DNA of 64,000 nucleotides from Otis tarda (GCA_026413225.1 CM048552.1:200087553-200151552), one strand, 5' to 3'. Positions 46,132 through 59,261 are shown, numbered from the stretch's first letter. Numbers and translations are program-made. Notes: generated from the sequence alone by a model not told the origin.

Positions 46132-46381
46132 ATTATTTCCACAACTTTACAGGATTCAGAATACAGATTAGGGGCTAACTTTTATTCTTAATGAAAGCAA
46201 TGACATTTTGATAGATTACTTATGATAGGAGGATTAGATTTGCATCTGCTGTGCTTCCAAATATAAGTAAGCTTTGAGCTTCCTTACACACCTGCATGAC
46301 CTGAACATAACCACTTGCAAGGCAATCTGATAGACCAAGCTGCTACCATTTTCAATGGAACAATAAAAATCAATTTGGACC

Positions 46382-46434
46382 GTACTGGACTTGGAAGATT
46401 GCTTGTCTTGGAAGACTGCTTGTCTTCCAAGTAC
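46382..46434. repeat. local tandem duplication plus inverted repeat
   Basis: A 17-base unit CTTGGAAGATTGCTTGT (46390-46406) is repeated with one change at 46407-46423. It is followed by CTTCCAAG (46424-46431), the exact inverse of the start of each unit. The sequence can fold as CTTGGAAG/CTTCCAAG with a 9-base loop, and GTAC occurs at both outer ends. Confidence 0.75.
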
Positions 46435-48802
46435 TTTTTCTTGGCCTCTTCAGTTATCTGAGGGACATGCAGACCACAGACCAGATGTTTCCTCGAATTA
46501 GCTGAAACTGATGGATGATTTCACGCTCTGTTAGTAACTAGGTGTTCCTTAGCCTAAACATATTTGTCAACAACAATGAAAAATTATTTCATTTTATGAA
46601 ATTATTTTTAATATTATTTGTTTGAAGAGACTTAATGAAATCTTGTAAGTTCTGTGGAAAATGATACAACCCTAAACCAATAAAAGAGTAACATGGAAAG
46701 CCTTATGTTGGTGATTAAATCAATTTCAAACCCAGCATTTACAGAAAGCAATTTGTGTTTGCTCTTAGAAAGAATCTTTGGGAAGTGAAATAATAAACAT
46801 TGGGAAGTTCAGGCAGAAAGGTTTACTGAACTGTCCCAAAGCTTCCAGTTGTTCAGGGGCAAAGAAAGGTTTAGAATAAAGATGACAATTCGAAAGATCA
46901 CTAAGCACCATCCTTTAAACTATCATTCCCATCTATCTTTAATTTTAAAGGTGAGAGGGATAAACTTTTGTCCACAGTAGCATGGCTTATGAAACATCTT
47001 TCAACCTCTTTATATGTCTTTGGAGCTCTGTCTTTGAGTATCTTTGCTCCAAGGGCCAAAGACTCCTTGAGCGAACACAGCACCAGCTATTCCCCTGCCA
47101 TACATCACTTCCAACAAGCGGCTCATCACACCTCTCCTTTCTCACCCATCCTCCTGGTGACTGCCTAGTGAAAATCTGTGAGCACACAGCTGGGAGTCTG
47201 CAGGAGTGGAAAATTCACCTCACCAGCCACTATATCGCAGGAAAAGCCTGTATCTACATTGGGTGGTGAGTATCTGCCTTTGCCCCAGCGTGTGGCTGTG
47301 TTGTGAGTGTTAGCAATGCAGACCTAAATATCCATGTCAGTACTGCCAAACTGAAGCAAAGGGCCATTCTGATTTGAATTCATGGACCTGTGACAACTCC
47401 CATGACAATCATCTTACTGGAATGATCACTTATGGATCACAGTGTTCCTGAGCTAAAATTTTATCCCATAGCATCTTTATTTTCTCTCTTGCTATGGAAC
47501 TGTCTGCAATTTCAAAACACAAGAAGGGGTAATTTTCAGTCTAAAATATGCAAAAATGGATTTCATCATATAAGCATTCTTGCCCAAATCACAAAAAAAA
47601 AGGAAGTAAAATATAAGGTCTGCTAGCATCTGTTAGAGCAGATGACAGAAAACTGTTTATTTGTTTGACTATTAATTCTGAGGTAGCAGCAGTGGATGAC
47701 AAAACCTAAAACAAAAATCTATTTGCATTTCTAGGTAAAATGTTCATTACCTTTAACTGAATATGACTCTTCATTTTTTAAGCATTTATCTGTTCACCCA
47801 TACTGTAATTTAAATGGTAACTTTTTTACAGGTCATATAGTCTGCTTTTTTTGACTGTAAACCTAGGAACAATAATTTCTTGAAGCTTTCTACATTTCTC
47901 TTGAAAAAGCATTAATTCCTTAAAAAAAACCAAGGAGAACATCAGCTACTCAGGTCCAGCACAGAAGCCCCATTTCTTTATTGCTCCCTAAAGGAAAGTA
48001 GCTAGAACATTGTATATGTAAGCAGCACCTTAAACTGCATTTCTTTGTTCTAATTCTGGTATGTACTATCAACTAATAACGTACATGGCTGTTCATTAGT
48101 GCTCCGCAGTAGGGTCACATTGGAAAGACCTCTTCATTACTCACGCACTGCTTGTCAGCACACAGACTGGAGCAAGATTACTAATACAGCTGTCTAATTT
48201 TACTGAGAATATTGATGTAAAATCAGTCTTATCCACTGTCTGCACAACCAGAAGCCTGTCTGACTGGGAAAAAAAAAAAAATCTTGTTCTTCTTTTGAAA
48301 TGCCCTAGGTGGTAATGAGGAAAGGATGTGAGTGGTCTCTTGTGCCTTATTTGTAGTTTGAAATAGTTACCCAATACCTTTATTTCACAGATTACCACAC
48401 ATAATTCTGAAAACTAAAATTCCACTAAGGGACACATGCTAGCTTTGTAAAGGAAAAGAGAAGCGAAAAAAAAGAAAGATAAAAGTGCACATCCTAGTAG
48501 ATTTTCTTATATGACTTATATAACTTTTAAAACTTAAGATAGAGCCCTGGCTTTCTACCAATTCATATTAGCAGAAGTTCTCTCCCCATCTTATCATTTG
48601 GTATAGTATAAAAAAGGTTGGGTTTTTTTTTTTTTTCAAGAAAATGTCCTTTTACAAAATAAATTACTGTTAAACATTAATTAGGTTGATATTTAGCACT
48701 GAATATGAACATTCATGGTCATTCTAGTTGTTTTCTGCTGCTTCTAAATAAACCAACAAAAGGCCCCCAGTTATCCAAGCAATTTTCTCACCTATCATGG
48801 GT

Positions 48803-48822
48803 ATCTTCCTAATTAGGAAGAT
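48803..48822. other. perfect 20-bp palindrome with TAATTA centre
   Basis: ATCTTCCTAATTAGGAAGAT is its own reverse complement. The centre TAATTA is the core recognised by many homeodomain proteins, and each arm holds a GGAA (ETS-type) core. Any function is inference. Confidence 0.7.
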
Positions 48823-51800
48823 GGTGATAAAACACAGAGTGGAATAAAATACAGGAAAAAGAAAATCTAAATTATCTAATTACACTGTCATCAGGATTGT
48901 TTCTTGTTCTCTAGTAAGTGGTGTATAAGATTGAGATTAAAGTGAGAAAAGGGTTTTCTGCTCTTGTCAAAGGACAGGCTTAATAAGCCTGGTAAGCTAC
49001 CTGTAATGTTACAGTTAGACTTCTACATCTCAGCGCTGTCCCTGCCCACTGCGCTGTCTTGCTTCACTGACATGAGATAAAATACTGCGCCCACTTATTA
49101 AATCATTTGCATTTTTTGATCGTTCATGCAGACATTGTAATATCCTTTAAAATTGTTCTGGGCTTACCTATCACAAAAGTACAGTTTCGAAGATGAAATC
49201 TTCAAACACTTCCTATGTTTCAAAATTTTAGTGCACTGGTTTCAAGAAAAGAAGTCATAGATATTACAGACAATTTAACTTTGTCATTTTTATCTTATTT
49301 TTAATCAAATCCCACCTCTTCAAAGGACTCTGACAAATCCAGTATCTTCGAGAGCTAGTTTTTCATAGGGACTTTGATTGACTGAGCAGTCACAAAAATC
49401 CTAAGGAGACAGAGTACTGTAGCAACTTCATAGCTGGGTAAAGAGTATTATTTTTAACAGTTAACTGTATATTTTTGGGAATTTAATATAACCTGGTCTT
49501 GTAGTGCTACTGCTTGGATTATTCCATGCCATGTATCAATAGCATACATATTTTGGTTATTTGCAAGGCTGGAGTACACCAATGACTACTACAATATAAA
49601 TGTTGTCATCTGAGACTTCCGAAATAAAATTAAACTTTATGTGACTTTTCTGAAGACGTAGGAGAACTGTCTGAATAACCTATCTTTCAATTTGCTTGCA
49701 ATTCTGAAAATAAAATCAACATCTGCTGTGGGTGGAGAAAAAAAAAATTTTGGACAATTAAACAGTTATAAAACACATCTCAAGGCGAAGTATCTCCTTT
49801 TGGTTTTGAGTAATTTTGGAATTTCAGAGTTTTACATTAAATTTAAAGTAGATTTCAAAACAAAAATCTAAAATACTAAAACTGGAAATTGGTACTTAAG
49901 TATATCTAAGTTTAATATAACAATTCCTAAGGAGATGGGGAAAGAGAGACAGGGAGAGAGCAAGCTGCCAAACATACTCGCAGAATCTAAATGGATTAGT
50001 GAAACGTCTCAATATCAATAGATCTATATGTTTGGCTAAATGATATTTTGGAGGAAACATTTTGTCTAGTTTAATCAATCAATTTGATGCAGCTTTCTGC
50101 ATAAATTCTAGAAAAGCAACTGGCAGTAGCTGAAGATTTGTCTCATTCCCATTCATTTTTTAACTCGAAGGAGGAAAGATACTGTAGGCCATGAATATGA
50201 TGTCCCCCCAATCCCCTTCCCACCCCAGGATGCTGGGGATTTCAGGAGGATACTAAAATTCAGCAAGGGATTAGGCAAAGTAATGAAGGATAGATAACTT
50301 GACGGAATAAGTTCCCATGGCATGGATACACACACCGGCTCCAGAAACCTCTACCTACACCCTGCCAGAAATTGCACAGGTTACAGAGCAATGATCACCC
50401 TGTACAGGCTTTTATTTTCTATAAATATTTATCAGTAGCAATTGTTAGAGGCAGGATGGTGCTTTCATGGAGTCTGGTCCAGGTTGCACAACCACTCTCA
50501 CGTTGCAGTGCTCTGGAATTGCTTTTCTTACCTTCCTGTTTGAATCATGGCAGTAAATCCTTTCCATCTGCTTTTTGCCCTCTATTATCTTGATTGAAAG
50601 AGACTATATTAACAACAAGTTTTTCACCCTCTCCTACATCTGCTGGCCCTTTCCTTCTAATCATTTTCCATCTCCCTATTTTGCTTGCCCCTCCTCAAAA
50701 TAAATTAACTTTTTCTTTTCTTTTTTTTTTTTTTTAAATTTTTTAAACTAGAGCAAAACAAATGGCTTCCTGACTGAGAAGCCTACTTTCATTTTGGTTT
50801 TGACATATTTTTTTTCTCCAAATGAAACTAAAATTTTACTCGATTCTAGGTCCTGCTTCACACATCTCCAACTTTGGATTTGGATAATACTTTTCAAAAT
50901 GAAACCCAAACTACTGAAAATGAAATCTTGCTAAAAGAAAAGAGACAAGAGCCAGTGTAAATTCAGATCAATGCCAATTAACTCAGTCTAATTACATCCA
51001 TGTAAAGCCATTTTAATTAAAAAAAAAATTAGTCTAAGAAAGAACAGTCTAACATCAAAGGCCAGCAGTGTCATGTCTTGCTTTTCTTTGTTGTTTGTGG
51101 TGCTTTTAAAAAAACAAAATAATTAGCTACCGTCTCCACCCTGCAATGCAGGCAGAAATTTAATGTTCCAGGACTGTGAGTGCAGTTCTGGTGGAAAATA
51201 ATTTAAATTATGTTTCAGGGGTTGCAAAGCACCAGACAATCCTAAGAATTTTGTGTTACTGAAACGTAATAAAATAGAGAGGAAATTGGGCTGACACAAT
51301 TCCAGAACTACACAAATGCAAATTCTTTCAATAAGGGCAGCTGACAGACCTACACTCTTATCAGTCTTTGACAGGTGCGTAAGTTTACTTGGGTTATTGC
51401 TCTCAGACCTGTTAACCTCTACCCAGCCCGTATTTTGCCTCTTACAGTCAAGATCACGCAGGAATGCTTGGGCCAACTAAATAAACAGAAACCTCCAGAA
51501 AGTGCATAATTTCTCACATCCCTAATCTTCCTGCAACCCCCAAAAATCTCCTCACAGAATAAAATAATAATTTTGTGTTATCTCCTAAGCATAAAGAAGC
51601 AGACCATGCATGCCAGGACAGCAAAAGAACTGTAGTATAATGTACTTCCCCTATAGCTGCTTCTTCTGCACGCTGCTTCTATTTTAGGGCTCCTAGACAA
51701 CCACAGTAGGTAACTGTGGACTTGGAAAGATCTGCATTAAGGGCAATTTTACTGCAAAAAGTGACAACAGATAGCACCATGGGCTTTATTATTTTTTGAC

Positions 51801-53540
51801 CTCCTATCTTCCTGACCTCAGAAAGTGCAGTTTTCAGCTGCCAGCTGTGCAAATGTCTTTCCCTGCACCATCACTATTATCAAAAAGCTCAGAACATGAA
51901 AAATAACTCTTTGTTGTATCTATGCACCATTGGACTTCAGATGATACTCTTGAGTTGTACCTTGGCATTGCCCATCACCTTCAATGGGACCATTACAGTA
52001 ACACACAGCAAAGTGGCAAAGAACTCCGCGGATGCTGCACTAACATTCAGAACTGAAATGCCAAAGCTTTTTCTCTCCAAAGCTTTGTATAGAATGATAA
52101 GGTTTTGGCTAAGATTCAAAGCAAGGAAGTTTGTAAAAGAATTGAAAAGAGCTTCTGGTATGCAGCCAAAGTCTCTAGTTACTACTAGTTCTGAGGCTGG
52201 CTTCCTCATTTTAATATTTAATGCACATTTTTCATTTCTTGCATGGTACCCCAGAGGACAACGCAGTTGCTTTGGCCTCTAGAGAGAAAAATACCTCATC
52301 CAAAAGAAAATGAGGAAAACTACATGCAGGTAATGATCTCATTTCTATTTTGGGAGGGTCACAGTGCGCACCCCAGCATGTCAATTCTTTTGACTAGTAC
52401 CTCAAATACATAGAATATTGTCACTGCACCATCCTGCCATGTGGTGCTCCTGCAACAGTCCACCGATGTGAACAGACAATGCGAAACCTGAGTGAGACTC
52501 AGGATTATCAGCCCAAGGTGACTGTGAAGACAAGACCCCACAGCACCACAAAGTTAGAATTGCACCCTAAGATCTGTAGTGGTCACACTGGAGTACCCTG
52601 TCCCACTCTGCCGGCTCTGGCGTCTCGCGTATGTACTTTATTACTTACTGAGGGTAATGGGTTGTTCGCTAAGTAGAACAGTGCTACTAATGGGTTCTGT
52701 TACAATATAATGCTTCATTAACAGAGCTCTCAAAGAAATCAACAACTTCAAAACTCCCATAATCAATCCAATTTAATCTGATATATGCTCTGTCAAATTG
52801 CATTTCAAAAGGCTTTTATAATACCAAAATTCCGTTATCTAGTAACAGCATTAGCAATGTTAATTTTCTAATCAGAACGCAAAATCATTAATTAACCATG
52901 CCTTCCTTAAGTAAAAGAAGCTGCAGTTCCTAATCAGTAACCCTACAGATCCTTTGATGTTATGAGTAGAAAGGGTACATTCTCCTTTGGAAATACCTGC
53001 GAGGCTTTTGCTAGTGCTAGCATGTGCATTGAACATATAATTTCTTCACTGGGTCTGAGCCTCTCCAGTCTTTCCATCTCATGCCATCACCCTCATCTGC
53101 ACGAGGCTGATGCTCAACAGCATGAGCAGCAAGCTCCTGGTGGTCCCTGCTTCCAGGAAACCACACTCGGGGCTCAGTCTCACCAGTCCAAAGATGTTGG
53201 TTTGCCATCATGTCTAGCCTGTTCTTATGTTAGCAGAGTATTACGTAAAGTCTCTAATCATAACGGGACTGGAAACATCCCCCAAAGTAAGAATGGTAAT
53301 TTTACCTCAGGGAAAGGGTCCACCCATCTCCAGTAGTGGCCAGAAGTGAGTATTTCCCCTGAATATTCTCCCAGCACTCAACTATTTACAGCTTCTGGGT
53401 ATTCCTAGATCGCTGGCCTCATGGATCTCTTCCCCCAGTGCACAGATAATCTGTATTTGAATCCATGCAAAATTTTGCATCCCTAGTTTTCTTCAGAGAA
53501 GAGCCCCATAGGTCTACCACTCATCATGCAAAAAACACAT

Positions 53541-53569
53541 TGTTTGTTTGTTTTTGTTTGTTTGTTTGG
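53541..53569 (+). repeat. (TTTG)n microsatellite
   Basis: About seven units of TTTG, interrupted once by two extra Ts. Confidence 0.85.
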
Positions 53570-54317
53570 AGTCTGTTAGAGATAAACATTGTTGCAGTAA
53601 TAATATATTAAGTAAATTAGTTTATTTCTAAAACTCTGAAAGTTCATCCCACTCTCTGGAAATTATTGTTTCCATACTTCAATTGTTATTAAAAAGTCAG
53701 CACGTATATAAATTCTCCTTAAACAACAGCCCAACAACAAACAGAGGAATTATTTCCAGATTATTTTTTTTTCAGGCAAAGATCAATGTGTGAGAAGCTT
53801 ACAATACATATTTAATAAATTATTAAAACAAAAACTAAAAACAGAGTAATAAAACAATAGCTCAGTGACTGCTCTTGACCTTTACAATCAGGGAATTAAT
53901 TTTGCATTGGAGAAAATGTACTCCATGCTCCAGGAATATACTGTCTTAAACATGATGATAAACCAACAAGCAATTGTACACCACACTAAAATTAAATGAC
54001 AGCTTTAATGGTACTAAGGAAAACAAAACATATTGCTAAGGCTATAAACTTGTTCATGACAATGCTATAAGAAAAAACCAAGAAAATATGCATAAATTTC
54101 TATTTATTTTTATACTAGTACTAGATTGTCATGTAATAGTTTATTTGCCTTTTAAAAAAAAAAAAAAATCCTATTTTTCAGACAGAGCATTTCCAGAGAA
54201 TAAAGACAACCATAAAACACAATCATCATGAACTTCCTTACACCTACATATAAATATGTAAATGGCTCTAAAATTGTGCTCCGGCTGTCAAGAAGCTAAT
54301 CAGGGAATTTAGTTCCT

Positions 54318-54390
54318 TCCAGTCCTGCTGCTAACCAGTTCCATGGCCTCAAGAAAGCATTTTACTTTTCTTTCCCCATTTGTAAAATAT
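54318..54390 (+). repeat. possible ancient MIR-like SINE core
   Basis: TCCAGTCCTGCTGCTAACCA, then GTTCCATGGCCTCAAGAAAG, then CATTTTACTTTTCTTTCCCC and ATTTGTAAAAT follows the MIR core order (TGCCACTAACTAGC, GTGACCTTGGGCAAGTCAC, TTAACCTCTCTG, CTCATCTGTAAAAT). The closing CCCCATTTGTAAAAT is the strongest part. Confidence 0.5.
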
Positions 54391-54430
54391 TTGTGCTTTG
54401 GCCTGAAGAACACTGAAATTCTTTGAATGC
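54391..54430. other. short spacer between two old-repeat traces
   Basis: Forty bases that I do not recognise, between the MIR-like core and the next trace. Confidence 0.4.
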
Positions 54431-54512
54431 CTGGTTCAGCTAAGCATTTAAAAGTATGCTTAACTTCATGCATACAAATAATTGCAATGACTTTGACTTA
54501 AATAGGTTTTTG
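54431..54512. repeat. possible ancient archosaur repeat with alternating TTAA motifs
   Basis: CTGGTTCAGCTAAGCATTTA, AAAGTATGCTTAACTTCATG and TGACTTTGACTTAAATAGG recall an old reptile/bird repeat built from 'TTCAGCAAAGCACTTAAGCA...TGCTTAACTTTAAGCA...CCATTGACTTCAATGGG'. The order matches what I remember, but the identification rests on recall. Confidence 0.35.
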
Positions 54513-57487
54513 TGAAAAAGCATGAAAACAAAATTTCTCTAAGACACACCTTGAAGAACAATACTATTTGCACTCTGTTTTTAAAGCAGAATCGCTAAAT
54601 GCACATTAGATGGATCATATAGCAATTATTATTTTCACTTGTAGCTTGTCTGTCCACTGCATTTACTTTCCATTGATAGGGGATAATTTATTTCTGAGGT
54701 ATAAAAGTGCCTCCTTAAACTCTTGGAAATGGGGAACAGGAACATGCCCTGAAATAATCATTGGCACTGAATACTTTATACCCTTCTTCAACTTTTTATG
54801 AATTTTCAGTTTTTAAAATAACAGATTGTTGCTGATGAGAACATCCAGATAAAATAAAATTTCTGTCTTTGGCACATAGCTGATCAAACTGTCGGAAAAT
54901 GGACCTAGAGTTCACACTGCCATTTTACCACATGTATATACCTAGGAGATGCTGTTGAACATATAGCATATATAGCTTGGTATTGATTTTTTTCTAAAAT
55001 TTCCAGCTGTCCTAGAAATTATAAAAGAAGGGGGTTTTGGTTGATTCTTTTCATTTTAAAAACTGAAATTGAAATAGAAGTTGATGGTCACTTCACATAA
55101 TTACTGATCCCCTAATTGGGTGAACGTCCTCCAGCAGAAACCCTTCTGACTTTTCTTCTCCAGACAAAATAAACTGCCTTTGACATATGTTCGCTCAACT
55201 GGGAGAAGAATTGAGCCCTATTTTTTAGAAAAGTCAGCAACAGCATCTCCCATTATCTCTCCTGCTGCTGGAGCAGTGGGTGTCCTCAGCACACCACTGC
55301 CGGAAACCAGGCCCCAAATGCCCAACCAGTAGAAAATCGCCCAGATCGCTTCTGCCGTCTGTGGCAGCAGCGATGGGGAGCTCTCCTCACAGCCACTAAC
55401 TGCTGAACTTTGCCTGGTGCCAAAACTGAGAAACCTTCCCTTTCACCCTGCCTGCACAGATAGTCACAGACTGCCATGAAGGACACTGGCCTTGCTCTGG
55501 ATCTCTGCTCTGCTCAGCTCTCCTGACATGTTACAGCACACAGAAAGCAAATGCAGCTGAGCAGCAACTAAAATAATCTTTTCATATTCGACATAAATCA
55601 TGAGACATTCAGAAAGTCAGCTAATGAATAATACGAACACCTCTGAAATCCTCACGTGAAAGACACGGAGGAAGCCAAAAGCTTGGTTTGTTGGGGAAAT
55701 TTGTTTTCCCATTTGGGGAAAAGTATCAGCTGTGAAGAAAGCACTAATGAAAGCTTCTGAACATCATTTTAAAAGCAGACACTTTCACAGTAGGCAACAA
55801 GGTGTCGCTTCCACAGGGAACCAGGTATCTCATGCCCTTTACTTTTTTTGACTTTTTAAAACAACAAGAACCTCTTTCATTCAAAAGTGCCCCCTTCCCA
55901 CCCATGAATTATGTTCCCAACTACAGTGCACAACATAGAGTAAGTAAAGTACGTCAGTGGGCCTGAGGGCTTTTAAAGTTCACCCGTGGAGGTTCATGCT
56001 TCCCAAGGCCCTCCCAACACCCAGGCGTGCGGACTGGTGGGGGCCAAGGAGCCTCGTAGCCAAGCCCTGGTCCAGACAGTCGAAGAACCATCACATTTAG
56101 AAGCACCGTATCATGTATCTGCCAGTAACCCAACACATAACTAGTGCACTGTATTAAATGCTACTTCCTTCATAAATGTCCGAAGACACCTCCACAAGAA
56201 GAAAAAGATGTTATGAACAAACTTAGAATTTCCATTTTCTATCTCCCACTACATCTTTAATTTAAACTGATACTTCAAACCATGGACATATATATTGCAC
56301 AGGTGCTGTTTATTCACCTTTAGGTTAAATGCATTTCCAGTTATAATAATTATCTCTAATGATATAAAATCAGGTACTCATCATTTTCTTATAGCTGATT
56401 ACTGCTCTAAAGCCAGCCTGATGGTTAGGCAATAGAGTACTCTGCTATCTAGACTCAAGTTACAGCTGAGTATGTGATATATTCCACATACATTACATTT
56501 CTCACATGCTACTTTTAATTTAGCCTGAAAAAGAATTGTTGAAATAGATGATTATGTTTACAAGAGAAACCTTCATTACCTAACCTGGTTTTATATAATT
56601 AAATCAATGATGTATCACCTATCATACCACCCAAATTGATAAGCAGTTCCTGGAATATTTATCATGAAGTCAATTAAGCTTATATATTCAAGAACAACGG
56701 GAAGGGACATAGTTAAGAAATATTTTAATCAATGCATCCAAAGTTTAAATGCGTGCTGTTAAATAGCTAGGGAAATATTTGTTACAGAACATAACAAAAC
56801 ATTACGGCTACTCCTCTAGGTTATGTGTTCAGTAGTTTATATTGTACTTAAAGCTCAGTTTCAGAATTCTGAACATTTGTGATGGATGTACTTTTGTCCT
56901 ACTTCCAGACCCTCTTCCTGGAATAACTTGGAGAGTTCAAGAAAAATAGCTGCAGCAAGACAAAATGGAGGAAAGAAAAATTCCACATATTCTACTCCAG
57001 CATCTATTATCTATGCACCATCGTCCATTTATCTTTTTTGCACTGCAAATGCAGTCCAGTCTATTTGTCTACCTCTGATTAATGAATTATAAATATACTT
57101 GATAATTAAAATTTGGTATTTACAATCCTGGCTACGCGGTGACATGATGTGTGATGCAAAGCTGTCGCTCTGTGTTAAAAGCAAGGTATGCAGCTCTCCA
57201 GGTCTTCTGGCAGCATTTCAAGAAGTCTTGCTAGAAACACTTAGCACACATGCTCTTATGACACGACCAGCGTATTAACCCCAAAGAGCAAGAAAAAACC
57301 CCACATAATTTCAAGGCATACAAACAAGCACTAGTTATTTTGCTTATTAAAAGCTCTGACAGTTTCCCTCTGAAATAACCTATTTTTGGAGTCACTTATA
57401 TTCACTTTACTGATTGCAATTGAGTTTTTAATGACAGTACTCACTGCAGTACGCCTGAGGCTGATAATCAGCGTTTATAGGCTGCTA

Positions 57488-57870
57488 CCTCTTTGGAAGA
57501 ACAGCTGCCTTCTCTAGCCCTTCTGCCTGGCCCCCTCCCCTGGACCCCAGCCATGGAGGGACACACTGCTCAGCACAGGCTGGAGCTTACAGCAGGTCTG
57601 CTCCAGTCTTATCAAACAGCTGCAGCCCCTCATGGCTTTAGAACAATCCTACCAGCTAAACCCCATCCTCATCCTAAAACCAGCCCTGCCTGTTACCCAG
57701 GTGCATGCAAGCCCCTTCCCAAGGCTGGGCTGGGGTGGGATGGTGGCAACAGGGACACCAGCACCCCGCAGCAAGGGTGCCACAAGCCCTGGGTGGGAGC
57801 TCTGCCAGGTCTCTGGGAGGCAGCAGCAGCTCTGCAGGTCGTTAATGACCCATGAAACAGGATTGATCCA
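57488..57870. other. isolated GC-rich block of unknown nature
   Basis: Composition changes sharply from the AT-rich flanks. CpG dinucleotides are sparse, so it does not look like an intact CpG island. Overlapping frames of 120 and 89 codons on the plus strand and 75 on the minus strand are all open, as expected from composition. No transposon family is recognised. Confidence 0.45.
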
Positions 57871-58011
57871 ACACAACTCCCTCTCTAGTCTGCCTCCCTG
57901 AAATGGAAACTACCAGCTTTGCTCACATTCACTCAGTTTGGAGTTTTAATTTTTTTAAGATTTGTAAGTTTTATATGGGAGACTATTCATTCTTGGTATT
58001 GAATGTGAGAT

Positions 58012-58045
58012 AAAACAAAACAAAACAAAACAAAACAAAAAAAAC
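58012..58045 (+). repeat. (AAAAC)n microsatellite
   Basis: Five consecutive AAAAC units ending in an A8 run. Confidence 0.9.
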
Positions 58046-59261
58046 CAAAGCAAAGGCATCATCCCAAGCATATCTGAAAAACATTCATTTTGCTCACACC
58101 TGATCACATCACTAACCCTCTTCTTAAAAATACATGAATGTTAAAAGGACACTAATTTAAAGACATTTTCTGCCCCCACTACAGAAAGGCTTTCCTTCAG
58201 GTCACAGTTTGTCTATTTGAACAAAAATTGTCCTAGTCACAAATTAAAACAAAAACCATTGACTTTCCCCTTATAAGAAAGCCCTTTGGTGTCATAGGTT
58301 TACATCAGTTTCTTAGTCCTTTACATCAGAAAGCTTAACTTTCAAATTGCTTCAGTGAAAACATGACCTCAGTCTAAGCAAAAGCTCTTCTTTCTCTTCT
58401 CCCTATGGAGGAATGCATAAGAGACCTGATATTAATTTACCACTGCTTCCGAGGAAATACTGTTATTTCCTTGCTCACTCGTGTTCTGTGTCCTCCTTCG
58501 CATTGCTGGGTACAAGAAGACAGCATGCTTCCAACAGATATTCATAGGAACACAGAAAACATGGATTGCAGGTATGACCAGAAAAGTATAAATAGCAGGG
58601 ATACCTTCCACTAGACTAGGTCGCCCAAAGCCCCATCCAACCTGGCCTTGAACACTTCCAGGGATGTGACATCAACTACCTATCTGGGCAACCTGTTCCA
58701 GTGTTCTACCATCCTAATTGTAAAAAAATTATTCTTTATAGCCCATTTGAACCTGCCTCTCTCTATTTTAAAACCATTACCCCTTGTCCTGTCACAACAG
58801 GCCCTACTGAAGAGTTTCTCCTTGTCTTTCCTGTAGGTCCTCTTGAGGTACTGGAAGGCTGCTATAAAATGCCCCTGGAGCCTTCTCTTCTCCAGGCCGA
58901 ACAGTCCCAACTCTCTCAGCCTGTCTTTGTAGAGAAGGTGCTCCAGCCCTCTACTCATCTTCATGGCCCTCCTCTGGAATCGCTCCAACAGATCCTCAGG
59001 GCTGCTCTCGATCCATTCTCCACCCAAGACTGCACCTGGCCTTATTGAAATTCATGAGGTTCGCATGGGCTTACCTCTCCACCCTGTCAAAATCCCTCTG
59101 AATGGCATCCCTTCTCTCCAGTGTGTCGAGTGCACCACACCGCTTGGTGTTGTTGGTGAACATGCTGAGGGTCTACTCAATCCCACTGTCCACGTTGCCA
59201 ACAAAGATATTAAACAGAACTGGCACAAATACCAACCCCACAGCAGACTGCACTTGGAACC

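Larger units (their letters stand above)
46435..54317. other. long AT-rich non-coding stretch
   Basis: No gene or recent transposon is recognised across nearly 8 kb. Poly-T or poly-A runs of 13-15 occur at 48269-48281, 48623-48636, 50721-50735 and 54154-54167. A perfect 20-bp palindrome and a TTTG microsatellite are listed separately. Frames up to 128 codons (51896-52282) show no known domain. Confidence 0.6.
54513..58594. other. non-coding stretch with one GC-rich block
   Basis: AT-rich for the most part. GC-richer patches occur at 55262-55500, 55956-56095 and especially 57488-57870. No gene is called. A 120-codon frame in the GC-rich block matches nothing I know. Confidence 0.55.

Noticed and set aside
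46982..47269. Open frame ending at a good splice donor (GTGAGT at 47266-47271)
   Set aside because: There is no convincing acceptor, no recognisable protein and no neighbouring exon. A single consensus donor is expected by chance.
51896..52282. 128-codon frame whose first 30 residues are hydrophobic, like a signal peptide
   Set aside because: No recognisable mature domain, no splice context, and an overlapping 90-codon frame on the other strand.
57493..57855. 120-codon plus-strand frame in the GC-rich block
   Set aside because: No known motif. Overlapping frames are open too, and its proline, alanine and glycine content follows composition.
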